Assembly: GCA_014729315.1 (NCBI GenBank)
Contig: WJKD01000009.1
Location: 1-15,164 of the forward strand
Source: Promethearchaeota archaeon
GTDB lineage: Archaea; Asgardarchaeota; Lokiarchaeia; Sigynarchaeales; SOKP01
Length of the DNA: 15,164 nt
Reading direction: 5' to 3'
The position numbers and the translations under genes were made by a program. The notes under the pieces are model-generated. The model saw only the letters and a list, made by a program, of their open reading frames with translations, did not search any database and was not told where the DNA came from. Each line of letters begins with the position of its first letter. The stretch's first letter is position 1. Shown one piece after another: positions 7,660-14,049 of this stretch.

Positions 7660-7711
7660 TTCCATCCATAGAATATTATAGCAATATAATATTATATTAA
7701 AAGAATATTAT
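7660..7711 (-). promoter_or_regulatory. AT-rich palindrome cluster, candidate PadR operator
   Basis: A perfect 16-bp palindrome lies at 7683-7698 (AATATAATATTATATT). GAATATTAT occurs on both sides of it, at 7671-7679 and 7703-7711, spaced 32 bp (about three helical turns). An imperfect dyad ATATTC...GAATAT lies at about 7667-7676. The predicted transcription start (near 7690) falls within the 16-bp palindrome, so bound regulator would block initiation. The region is AT-rich, and some symmetry may be chance. Confidence 0.45.
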
Positions 7712-7725
7712 TTATAAACCTTTCC
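7711..7725 (-). promoter_or_regulatory. BRE/TATA promoter of the PadR-UvrA operon
   Basis: On the minus strand GGAAAGG is followed by TTTATAAATA, a good archaeal BRE plus TATA box. Initiation is expected 25-30 nt downstream, near 7690, leaving about 40 nt of leader before the PadR ATG. No comparable promoter is seen inside the operon. Confidence 0.5.
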
Positions 7726-7752
7726 AATTAAAAATCGTAGATTATGATAAAA

Positions 7753-7764
7753 CCTTTTAAAAGG
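7753..7764. repeat. 12-bp perfect palindrome CCTTTTAAAAGG
   Basis: A perfect dyad lies about 35 bp upstream of the PadR TATA box and about 85 bp beyond the histidine kinase stop. It could be an activator or second regulator site. No further function is visible. Confidence 0.3.
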
Positions 7765-7846
7765 GAAATAGAAATTTTATAATGATTAGAAAATCTTTTA
7801 AAACTGTTTTTTTACTATAAAAAATAGAGCTTAGATTAAAGTTTGT

Positions 7847-9001
7847 CTAGATCGGAAGGCTAAAGTAAAACTTAGAACCGACTCCAAGCTTACTAGTCAC
7901 TCCTATAGTACCGCCGTGCTTCTCCACTATCTTCTTTGCTATAGCCAGTCCTAAACCTGTTCCTTTTTCTTCACCGGTGGGTTCGGTGTCTAATTTTTGA
8001 AATTTCATGAATAATTTTGGGAGGTTATCCTCTGAAATCCCAGGTCCCTCATCTATAACCTTTGTAATTACTTGATTCTGTTTAAATTCAACTTCCACAT
8101 TTATCTTGGAATCTGGTGGTGTAAATTTAATTGCGTTGCTTACTAAATTATTGAGCACTTGTCGTATTCTGGTAGGATCGAACTTCAATTTTGGAATATC
8201 GCTAGCAAGGTTAAGCTGTAAATCTATAGACTTTTTTTCAGCTATAAATCTATTAAGTGCTAGACTTTCAATGATGAATTCAGAATAATCCAGTTCTTCC
8301 AAATCCAGCTCCAACTTGCCGGCTTCTATTTTAGCTACGTCTAAAAGATTGTTAACGAGTTTAAGCATAAATTTACTTGACTTTTGAATCATTCGTAATA
8401 ACTCATCTCTTTCACTTATATCTAATCGTTCAAAATAATTGATCAGGGCTGAAGATGCCATCGAAATTTCTGCTATTGGAGTCCGCAAATCGTGCGCAGC
8501 CATTCCAAAAAATTCGTTCTTTAAATTGTTTAATTCCTTCAATTTTCGTCTATGTGCTTCGATTTCGGTCACATCGTAAATCATAACTAAATTAAGGTTT
8601 AAGTCTTTGTAACTCAGATATTTGATTGTGACGTAAAAATATTTCAAGACAAATCTATCCTTTATAAAAAATTCTCTTTGTATTATACAATTCAACGGAC
8701 CGCACTTTTCTTGGAAACTTTTAACCACACCTTTTCGCAAATCGCACTTACTACAATTATATGTCTTTCCACAATCCGTATGCTCCTTAATTGGAAATAC
8801 ACACCCTATTGCATTCCCGCACAATTCATTTAAAACTTCTTCTTCGGGTTTTTGAAATAATGCCGTAAATCCTTTATTTACGTTTACTACTCGAACATTT
8901 TCGTCAACAATAAAAACCGCGGCGGACATATTCTTTAACAAATTAGAAAGAAACTCGTTAGATTCTATCCACTCGTCGATTTGCTCAATCTTCATTTTCA
9001 C
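7847..9001 (-). CDS. Soluble PAS histidine kinase with cysteine cluster
   Basis: The 384-residue protein consists of an N-terminal PAS domain (about 17-150), a HisKA dimerisation helix with phospho-acceptor H170 in AHDLRTPI, and a HATPase. The N box includes NNLVSNAIKF (284-293), the G1 box DEGPG (317-321) and the G2 box GTGLGLAIAKK (347-357). No membrane helix is present, so it senses a cytoplasmic cue. The PAS domain carries seven cysteines: C61, C67, C77, C83, C86, C100 and C105. The spacing (CxxxxxC...CxxxxxCxxC) recurs in Cys-rich PAS kinases and suggests a metal, Fe-S or redox switch (inference). No response regulator is encoded in the window, so the partner lies elsewhere. GAGG about 12 nt before the ATG is a plausible ribosome site. 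Met3 is an alternative start. Confidence 0.92.
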   Translation of the reverse strand: MKMKIEQIDEWIESNEFLSNLLKNMSAAVFIVDENVRVVNVNKGFTALFQKPEEEVLNELCGNAIGCVFPIKEHTDCGKTYNCSKCDLRKGVVKSFQEKCGPLNCIIQREFFIKDRFVLKYFYVTIKYLSYKDLNLNLVMIYDVTEIEAHRRKLKELNNLKNEFFGMAAHDLRTPIAEISMASSALINYFERLDISERDELLRMIQKSSKFMLKLVNNLLDVAKIEAGKLELDLEELDYSEFIIESLALNRFIAEKKSIDLQLNLASDIPKLKFDPTRIRQVLNNLVSNAIKFTPPDSKINVEVEFKQNQVITKVIDEGPGISEDNLPKLFMKFQKLDTEPTGEEKGTGLGLAIAKKIVEKHGGTIGVTSKLGVGSKFYFSLPI

Positions 9002-9189
9002 TTTTCAATCCTCATGAATATTTTTTGAAAGGTTACTTATTAATGTTTCATCACTTTTCATTCCCAATAGAATTTTTTTTCCCAAAAATTTTTCAATTTA
9101 AATTTCCTCCCATTTTTCAGCCAAAGTATCACTTAGATATTATGTTAAGCCCTTTCTGGCGCTAATCTTTTAAACAACTTCTGCATTCA

Positions 9190-9198
9190 TTTATATAA
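9190..9198 (+). promoter_or_regulatory. TATA box of the NERD-helicase gene
   Basis: TTTATATAA lies about 45 nt before the ATG at 9240, giving a predicted start near 9220 and a leader of about 20 nt. No Shine-Dalgarno element is seen. The 238-bp divergent gap (9002-9239) also holds a minus-strand AATTTAAATT with a GGAGGA flank near 9097-9110, which could serve the histidine kinase. Confidence 0.45.
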
Positions 9199-9239
9199 CG
9201 ATTAAAAATTTTTCAATTAAACATAAATCTCTCTAATCT

Positions 9240-11021
9240 ATGGTAATATTTCTTTCTAAACCAACACATATATCTACTCGGGGGGAAAAGTCGTTTTATT
9301 ACAGACTTAAAGATTTTTTTGAAGAATGGGATGGAGTATTTGTCTATTTTGAACCAAACATTCAAGGACTACGTCCTGATTGTCTTATATTATCTCCAAT
9401 TTTTGGCGTTATAGTTGTGGAAATCAAGGATTACATTGCTCATAAACTTCGAGAAGTCTCAAAATCAGGAAATTGGAGTTATCTTAACGATTCAAAAGTA
9501 ACTACTGTGAAAAACCCTTTTGACCAGATGTATCAATACTGGCGAGCGATTAAAAATATTACAAATTATTGTCATTTTCCAGACAATGTGCATATACCGA
9601 TCATTCGGTTGATCGGTTTCAGTCAAATCTCAGATAACGAGGACGGGGCTATATCCAAAAATATCCAATTTATAGCTCCAAAGAAGTTATTTCTCTGTTT
9701 TAAAGAGCACTTTAATAGAAATAAAAATTTTAAAAACTTTTTCTCTGGCTTAAACTTGCAAGGAGAAAAATTATCTGATAAACATTTTAAAATATTGCGG
9801 GCAAATTTAATACCAACATGTAGATTACCAACTGTAAAACAATCAAATCTGAGAGATTATTATACTCCTGAAGATAGAATTAAGTTGTTAGATAGTAAAC
9901 AAGAGGCACTTGCTTCCAAACTGGGAAAGGGACACCGATTAGTCTTTGGAGTCGCAGGTAGCGGAAAAACTGTTTTAGTTATCGCAAGAACTCGCTATTT
10001 AGCCCTTCGAAATCCTGATTGGAAAATTTTAGTGTTGTGTTATAATCGTTTGCTCAAAAATTTACTCTTTCATATGCTAAATCCACAAGATTTTGAAGCT
10101 GATATAACCATCAGCACATTTCATAGTTGGCTTCGAAATTACATACTGAGTGCGGGAAACGAATTTTCTCGTTTATATATGGAGGCGGAGGAATTAGCAA
10201 AAAGCGAAAATAAAATTTCCGAACTTTTTCGAAGTGTTGCTCCGAAATTAATGATGGAATTTTTGAATGATTTGGGAAATTCAAAAATAAAATACGATGC
10301 TATTCTAATTGACGAGGGTCAAGATTTCGAATCTGATTGGTTCAAGATTATAATGGAAGTAATAAATCTAAAAACCAATTCACTATTAATAACATGCGAT
10401 GGGATTCAGGGTATCTATGCTCGTAAACAATTCAGCTGGTCAAGCGTAGGAATTGAAGCACGAGGAAGAACAAGAAGGTTTGAAAAATCGTATAGAACTC
10501 CCATAGAAATAGGCTTTCTTGCTCAAGAAGCCTTACCCGAAAATCTTCGAAAGTTGTTAGACAAATCCGACGAATTTATTTCTACTAAGAAATTTATTGG
10601 AAAACACGGGACTGTAGAAATTATTATTTCAGATACTCGTAGAGAAGAATATCTTAAATTAGCTCGAAAAGTATCTAGTTTGTTAAAAACACCTCAACAA
10701 ATCCTCGTTCTTTTTAAATACAATATGTCAAAAAAGAATTATAATCACTACTTTTTCAAGCTTCTGGAGAAAATGAATATTAAATGGAAAGATTTAGAAA
10801 CTCATAACTTTGAGTCTCCGAAATTATTAATTGGAACCTTACACGGGACAAAAGGTTTAGAGTGCGACACAATTATTATCCCGGAGGTTGATTTATATGA
10901 TTCAGACGATGACCGACAGCTTCTTTATGTAGGTATCACCCGATCTCGAAAAAATCTCATTATAAGTGCGTCTAAATCAACTGAGTTAGTGCAATCTCTA
11001 AAAAATTTTCAGACATTGTAA
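9240..11021 (+). CDS. NERD nuclease-related domain fused to SF1 (UvrD/Rep-like) helicase
   Basis: The 593-residue protein has an N-terminal NERD domain. Its PD-(D/E)xK-type residues are E16, D47 (in RPDCLIL) and E61-I-K63 (in VVVEIKDY). A superfamily 1 helicase follows. It has Q-motif Q221, Walker A GVAGSGKT (237-244), motif Ib TFHSW (293-297), Walker B DEGQD (358-362), motif IV-like SYRTPIEI (417-424), motif V GTLHGTKGLE, and motif VI LLYVGITRSRKNL near the C-terminus. It probably uses ATP to translocate on DNA while cutting or processing nucleic acid, in the cytosol. Related nuclease-helicase fusions in bacteria include anti-phage proteins, but NERD-helicases also occur as general DNA-processing proteins, so defence is inference. 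All helicase motifs look intact. The gene appears monocistronic and converges on a small gene with a 13-bp overlap. Confidence 0.92.
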   Translation: MVIFLSKPTHISTRGEKSFYYRLKDFFEEWDGVFVYFEPNIQGLRPDCLILSPIFGVIVVEIKDYIAHKLREVSKSGNWSYLNDSKVTTVKNPFDQMYQYWRAIKNITNYCHFPDNVHIPIIRLIGFSQISDNEDGAISKNIQFIAPKKLFLCFKEHFNRNKNFKNFFSGLNLQGEKLSDKHFKILRANLIPTCRLPTVKQSNLRDYYTPEDRIKLLDSKQEALASKLGKGHRLVFGVAGSGKTVLVIARTRYLALRNPDWKILVLCYNRLLKNLLFHMLNPQDFEADITISTFHSWLRNYILSAGNEFSRLYMEAEELAKSENKISELFRSVAPKLMMEFLNDLGNSKIKYDAILIDEGQDFESDWFKIIMEVINLKTNSLLITCDGIQGIYARKQFSWSSVGIEARGRTRRFEKSYRTPIEIGFLAQEALPENLRKLLDKSDEFISTKKFIGKHGTVEIIISDTRREEYLKLARKVSSLLKTPQQILVLFKYNMSKKNYNHYFFKLLEKMNIKWKDLETHNFESPKLLIGTLHGTKGLECDTIIIPEVDLYDSDDDRQLLYVGITRSRKNLIISASKSTELVQSLKNFQTL

Positions 11022-11308
11022 TTAATCCTACATATAGGACATAAACTCGATCCAACTAATACAAATCTATCTGTAGGCGTAATTAGTTTTACACTTATCA
11101 AATATTTGCAGATAATTGAATTCTCGGAATATGTTTTTAATATAACCTCGTCCGCGTTAAGATCAACTGAATTATCCATTATCGAGAGCTCACCAAAAGG
11201 TTCACCATTATGATTTTTTACGAATATGGCGCATTGATTGTTTTGATATTTATCAATTACGATGTCTCGATTTCGGGATATTTTTAGGATATATTTCATA
11301 GCAAACAT
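11009..11308 (-). CDS. DUF4313-like small protein
   Basis: The protein has 99 residues, or 96 if Met4 (11299) is the start. The pattern resembles DUF4313 in three places: N-terminal basic strands, then NGEPFGELSI in the middle (family: DGEPxATLTV), and a C-terminal PTDRFVLVGSSLCPICRIN (family: PTG...SGFCTYPLYxF). DUF4313 members are of unknown function and are best known from bacterial mobile elements. Finding one beside a NERD-helicase hints at imported cargo. A TTAATAAATA box lies about 20-25 nt upstream of the ATG, suggesting a nearly leaderless transcript. Six T on the minus strand (11005-11000) follow the stop closely. The tail overlaps the end of the helicase gene by 13 bp in convergent orientation. 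The family match is from memory and is moderate. Confidence 0.6.
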   Translation of the reverse strand: MFAMKYILKISRNRDIVIDKYQNNQCAIFVKNHNGEPFGELSIMDNSVDLNADEVILKTYSENSIICKYLISVKLITPTDRFVLVGSSLCPICRINYNV

Positions 11309-11394
11309 ACATCTTTATAATCGTTATTTATTAAAAAAAATGTAAGAGAGTGCTTTCAAAATAATTTATATTGAGATTAAATCTGGTATTTATA

Positions 11395-11478
11395 ATGAAA
11401 AAAAATTGGGTGCATTTTAAGATCCAAAATGCTCGAAAATTCAAACATCACTCCATAAAAATCAAGATTTTGGAGTAA
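11395..11478 (+). CDS. Possible 27-codon basic small ORF
   Basis: ATG at 11395 opens a 27-codon frame ending in TAA at 11478. It encodes a Lys/His-rich peptide (begins MKKNWVHFKI, ends IKIKILE). A TATA-like TTTATATT (11365-11372) is centred about 27 nt before the ATG, as expected for a leaderless archaeal mRNA. No family is recognisable at this length. The same bases form two hairpins, so the stretch may instead be a structured RNA. It is the only plausible gene in the 256-bp gap at 11309-11564. Confidence 0.25.
   Translation: MKKNWVHFKIQNARKFKHHSIKIKILE
11412..11476. repeat. Two adjacent inverted repeats (possible structured RNA)
   Basis: Hairpin 1 has a perfect 7-bp stem, GCATTTT (11412-11418) with AAAATGC (11426-11432), and a 7-nt loop. 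Hairpin 2 pairs ACTCCA..AAATC (11450-11463) with GATTTTGGAGT (11466-11476), leaving a 3-nt bulge. TCCAAAAT (11423-11430) could also pair with ATTTTGGA (11467-11474), giving a mutually exclusive fold. Confidence 0.35.
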
Positions 11479-11564
11479 TAAAAGACTTGATCTGTATTAC
11501 GATTGTCGAAGATAAAAATGAAAAGAACGAGATATCCACAGCTAATATTTAAAGGAATATCATC

Positions 11565-12329
11565 TTATTTTTTAAGAGCATTTTGAATTTGCCTTTTAAG
11601 TGAGTGCTGGTAAAGGGTTTTTTTGCCATTAATTGACACAAAATAAGTTCCATATGGATATAAACCGTTTTCTTGCGCTTCCATACATGTATCAAACTTT
11701 ATTATCTTAACTTTCTTTTTATTATTCATCTCCTTTATATCATCCACTAAGTCTACAATGTAAGGACATTGGTCAGTATAGAAAATTGTGACTCCAGATT
11801 CGTATTTCTCCGTCTTTTCATCTGAAATTGGGTAGAAGTTAGGTGTTGGAGCGTCTTTTGAAAACGCTTTAGCATACAACGAAAAGTAAGGTTCTATCTC
11901 ATCAACTTTTTCAAAACCTAATTTTTCATATAATTTTGTTTTTGGAAGCCATCCGCCTTTATCCGCGGTCATACCGATAACTCCATGCATCCCAGCTTTC
12001 TTAGCATCTTGGATAGCGCATTCTAATAATCGAGAGCCATAACCCTTTTCTTTGTGCCTTCCAACTACCCAGAGGCAGTGAATAACCATCCAACCATCTG
12101 CTTTAATTCCACGCCAGTTATATTCTCCTGGGATATATTCAATCATTCCCCGAGAAGTTTTCTTACCATTTTCTTTCACCATCAAGAGTTTATATTTTAA
12201 TCCTTCTTTAAATCGTTCTTTTATCCATTTTAACTTACTTTGGTATCCATTTAACTTCTTCTTCGTTTTTTTGCAAAACATTTCCTGTTTTTCAATATTT
12301 TTTTCGTTTATGTCTATTATTTCTGTCAT
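11565..12329 (-). CDS. GNAT N-acetyltransferase with C-terminal YoaP domain
   Basis: The 254-residue protein has a GNAT domain at about residues 1-150. The acetyl-CoA-binding loop is in WVVGRHKEKGYGSRLLE (87-103), followed by AGMHGVIGMTADKGGWLPKTKLYEKLGFE, the motif B region. The C-terminal part (about 155-254) matches the YoaP-type domain. It has ESGVTIFYTDQCPY with C188, a thioredoxin-like strand and Cys pattern, then FDTCMEAQ and YGTYFVSINGK. The acceptor substrate is unknown. The thioredoxin-like tail could bind the substrate or have a redox function. GGAGG lies 8 nt before the ATG, in the 21-bp gap after the preceding membrane gene, so the two are probably co-transcribed. The length fits the YoaP family well. 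Confidence 0.85.
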   Translation of the reverse strand: MTEIIDINEKNIEKQEMFCKKTKKKLNGYQSKLKWIKERFKEGLKYKLLMVKENGKKTSRGMIEYIPGEYNWRGIKADGWMVIHCLWVVGRHKEKGYGSRLLECAIQDAKKAGMHGVIGMTADKGGWLPKTKLYEKLGFEKVDEIEPYFSLYAKAFSKDAPTPNFYPISDEKTEKYESGVTIFYTDQCPYIVDLVDDIKEMNNKKKVKIIKFDTCMEAQENGLYPYGTYFVSINGKKTLYQHSLKRQIQNALKK

Positions 12330-12336
12330 TTATTAC

Positions 12337-12343
12337 GCCTCCA
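12337..12343 (-). promoter_or_regulatory. Strong Shine-Dalgarno of the GNAT-YoaP gene
   Basis: GGAGGCG on the minus strand lies in the 21-bp gap, with the GGAGG core ending 8 nt before the ATG at 12329. This supports that start and internal-cistron translation. Confidence 0.6.
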
Positions 12344-12350
12344 TTTCAAA

Positions 12351-12779
12351 TTATTCGCTTTTTTGCTCTTTCTTTGTTAGAAGATATCCGATCATAATGG
12401 TTATTACAAGATTATTAACATAGACCAGCATACCAGGTAAAAATGTTTCAATTCCTAAATTTAATATAACGACAACTACTAAAAAATCTAGTAGAAAATT
12501 TATCACATACCAGATGGTTCCTGCAACTAGTCCACATGTCAGATAATCTTTTTCAACAGTTTTAAAAAACAAATACGCGAATATTGCATAATTTACGCTC
12601 CATACAGCTCCTAATAAAGCATTATACCATGTTGGATCTATCAGAGCCTTATTTGCTGAAACATCCCATAACAGAGTAGCGACCATCGCAGGAATAATCC
12701 AAATTAAAAAACCAAAAAAAATCGTTTTTATTAGCTGGTTTTTATCTAATACCTTTCTATTCATCTCATTTATGTTCAT
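12351..12779 (-). CDS. Four-helix membrane protein (142 aa)
   Basis: Hydrophobic segments lie at about residues 17-38, 51-72, 79-105 and 114-134, framed by a charged N-terminus (KVLDKNQLIK) and C-terminus (KKEQKSE). A short loop, KTVEKDYLTC, joins helices 2 and 3. I recognise no family or functional motif. A strong GGAGG lies 8 nt before the ATG. A T8 tract and a TTTAAATTAAA box in the 62-bp gap upstream suggest that the preceding TrmO-like transcript can end there and a new one begin. It leads directly into the GNAT-YoaP gene. Confidence 0.75.
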   Translation of the reverse strand: MNINEMNRKVLDKNQLIKTIFFGFLIWIIPAMVATLLWDVSANKALIDPTWYNALLGAVWSVNYAIFAYLFFKTVEKDYLTCGLVAGTIWYVINFLLDFLVVVVILNLGIETFLPGMLVYVNNLVITIMIGYLLTKKEQKSE

Positions 12780-12809
12780 ACTTTAACCTCCCTTATTAGA
12801 ATTTAATTT

Positions 12810-12817
12810 AAAAAAAA
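12810..12817 (-). terminator. T8 tract after the TrmO-like gene
   Basis: Eight T on the minus strand lie about 25 nt past the stop at 12842. They abut a TTTAAATTAAA TATA-like sequence that could begin transcription of the 12779 gene, whose GGGAGG (12788-12793) follows. Confidence 0.35.
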
Positions 12818-12841
12818 TTAAAATTTTATTTAGTAAATGTT

Positions 12842-13363
12842 TTATCCTTCATATTCGTCAAAAAATCCTTGTTTTACCCACCATTCATATCCCTCTTCTT
12901 GCCATTCTGGCCAGCCTTGGAGCCATGGAGCAATACGACAATCCCGAATGCGATCGCTAATTGGAAAATACGCTTTAAGATCTAAGACTGGTGTTCCCTC
13001 TATAGCATCTGTACCTTCGATCTGAACAATTCCCTTCTTTTCGTCAACAGAGATTATTTTAGAGGTCGTCAATCCGATTAGATTGGGCCGACATTCGGAT
13101 CTTGTCGCAAAAATTCCGGTTTCAGGAGTATTTTCTCCATAGGGAGGAACGGTGGTCCAATTCTTTTGATTTCTAATCTCCTCCCTATCGTTTTCGTGAA
13201 ACCAAAAAAGACTAATTACATGGCTAAAATTTCCTAACTGTTTGAGGGCTGATCGATATTTTTCTTTAATATCGATATAAAATTTCATCTTATCGGGAGT
13301 ATCCCCTTCAATTCTAACATGACCAATTGATTTTAACCTAAAATCCTCTTGTATATTTTTCAA
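12842..13363 (-). CDS. trmO: TrmO-like methyltransferase family protein (start revised to TTG 13363)
   Basis: The product belongs to the TrmO/YaeB beta-barrel family, whose characterised members N6-methylate t6A37 of tRNA using S-adenosylmethionine. Motifs in the 173-residue form are SIGHVR near the N-terminus, GIFATRSECRPNLIGLT (83-99) and DAIEGTPVLDLKAY (119-132). There is no C-terminal extension as in Escherichia coli TrmO. The longest frame starts at a TTG at 13432 inside the upstream gene, but its first 23 residues read through a T9 tract and do not resemble the family. TTG at 13363 has GGTGA six bases upstream and begins just before the conserved domain, so I prefer it. The exact substrate in this archaeon is not shown by the sequence. 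W/E-rich C-terminal residues are unusual but not diagnostic. Confidence 0.82.
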   Translation of the reverse strand: MKNIQEDFRLKSIGHVRIEGDTPDKMKFYIDIKEKYRSALKQLGNFSHVISLFWFHENDREEIRNQKNWTTVPPYGENTPETGIFATRSECRPNLIGLTTSKIISVDEKKGIVQIEGTDAIEGTPVLDLKAYFPISDRIRDCRIAPWLQGWPEWQEEGYEWWVKQGFFDEYEG

Positions 13364-13368
13364 TTTTT

Positions 13369-13375
13369 TCACCTT
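13369..13375 (-). promoter_or_regulatory. Shine-Dalgarno that decides the TrmO-like start
   Basis: AAAGGTGA on the minus strand spans this site and leaves about six bases to the TTG at 13363. Neither the TTG at 13432 nor the GTG at 13372 has a comparable element. Confidence 0.5.
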
Positions 13376-13389
13376 TGGTATAAAATTAG

Positions 13390-13398
13390 AAAAAAAAA
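13390..13398 (-). terminator. T9 tract after the 13404-13772 gene
   Basis: Nine T on the minus strand begin 6 nt after the stop at 13404. They could end transcription of the membrane gene. They lie inside the over-long version of the TrmO-like frame, which argues against that version. Confidence 0.4.
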
Positions 13399-13403
13399 GG
13401 ACC

Positions 13404-13772
13404 TTATTCAGATCCGCCAAATTTGGTGGCAATTAAATCAATGATAATCGCAAAGATGATTCCTGCATATAAATAAGAGATAGCTGATATTCCGGCGGGA
13501 ATTACCATTAAAAGACTAAAAACCCCTCCGATGACGGCGCCTCTGATAATTACATTACCGTAATCATTTTTTATAATAGTTATATTATCGGCAAATCCTA
13601 AAATAAAACCAAGCATTAACCGATTATACCATACGTAGAGTAAAAATTCTATAGTTCTTAATTCTGCAGGAATTGGAGCAGTAGCAGTTCCAATTGCGCA
13701 AATAACACCCGCAATAGCTCCAAGAACGAGACATATAGCCATTCGTACGATGTCGATTCCAAGTTTTTTCAT
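13404..13772 (-). CDS. Four-helix membrane protein (122 aa)
   Basis: Hydrophobic segments lie at about residues 10-31, 42-62, 74-95 and 98-116. Gly/Ala-rich first and third helices (LGAIAGVICAIGTATA; IRGAVIGGVFSLL) suggest close helix packing. A polar loop, ADNITIIKNDYG, separates helices 2 and 3. I recognise no family and see no catalytic motif. The ATG start is preceded by GTGAT about 7 nt upstream. It is the first gene of the minus-strand cluster, but a T9 tract after its stop may separate it from the TrmO-like gene. Upstream, the divergent 277-bp region also serves the GyrI-like gene. Confidence 0.75.
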   Translation of the reverse strand: MKKLGIDIVRMAICLVLGAIAGVICAIGTATAPIPAELRTIEFLLYVWYNRLMLGFILGFADNITIIKNDYGNVIIRGAVIGGVFSLLMVIPAGISAISYLYAGIIFAIIIDLIATKFGGSE

Positions 13773-13831
13773 AATATATCACATATTTTATTAGTTTAAT
13801 TCAGTTTTTTCTAATTTTAATTATTTTTCAT

Positions 13832-13854
13832 CAGAAAACATTTTTTATTTTCTG
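13832..13854. repeat. Inverted repeat in divergent promoter region
   Basis: CAGAAAA (13832-13838) and TTTTCTG (13848-13854) form a perfect 7-bp stem with a 9-nt loop. It lies between the divergent 13772 and 14050 genes and could be an operator or a chance AT-rich dyad. Confidence 0.25.
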
Positions 13855-13899
13855 TGTTATTGTGAACATTTTTTTCTATTTAAACTAATTCAAAAAGTA

Positions 13900-13987
13900 C
13901 CTAAAAAAAATGAATTTCTCTCATTACTACAAATAAGTTGCCTTTAAAGTTTTTTCAATAATAATAATATTCCTAAAAAAAATGAAT
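13900..13987 (+). repeat. 16-bp direct repeat pair, CCTAAAAAAAATGAAT
   Basis: Identical copies lie at 13900-13915 and 13972-13987, 72 bp apart. The second directly abuts the TATA box of the GyrI-like gene. The first ten bases recur at 15085-15094, beside the TATA box of the next plus-strand gene. They may be binding sites for the ArsR-type regulator. Confidence 0.4.
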
Positions 13988-13988
13988 A

Positions 13989-13998
13989 ATCTTATATA
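13989..13998 (+). promoter_or_regulatory. TATA box of the GyrI-ArsR operon
   Basis: CTTATATACT predicts initiation near 14018-14022 and a leader of about 30 nt. AAGGAAAAG lies too far from the ATG to be a clear ribosome site. CTGGA immediately before the ATG is the only other candidate. Confidence 0.45.
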
Positions 13999-14049
13999 CT
14001 AATTTTGCATTAATTTGTACATAAGGAAAAGAAATTATTCTGTTCTGGA

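Noticed and set aside
13363..13432. N-terminal extension of the TrmO-like protein from TTG 13432
   Set aside because: It encodes non-family residues across a T9 tract inside the upstream gene, and a better-supported start lies downstream.
13900..13987. CRISPR-like or insertion-sequence repeat
   Set aside because: Only two 16-bp copies are present, with no further spacing, cas genes, transposase or terminal inverted repeats.
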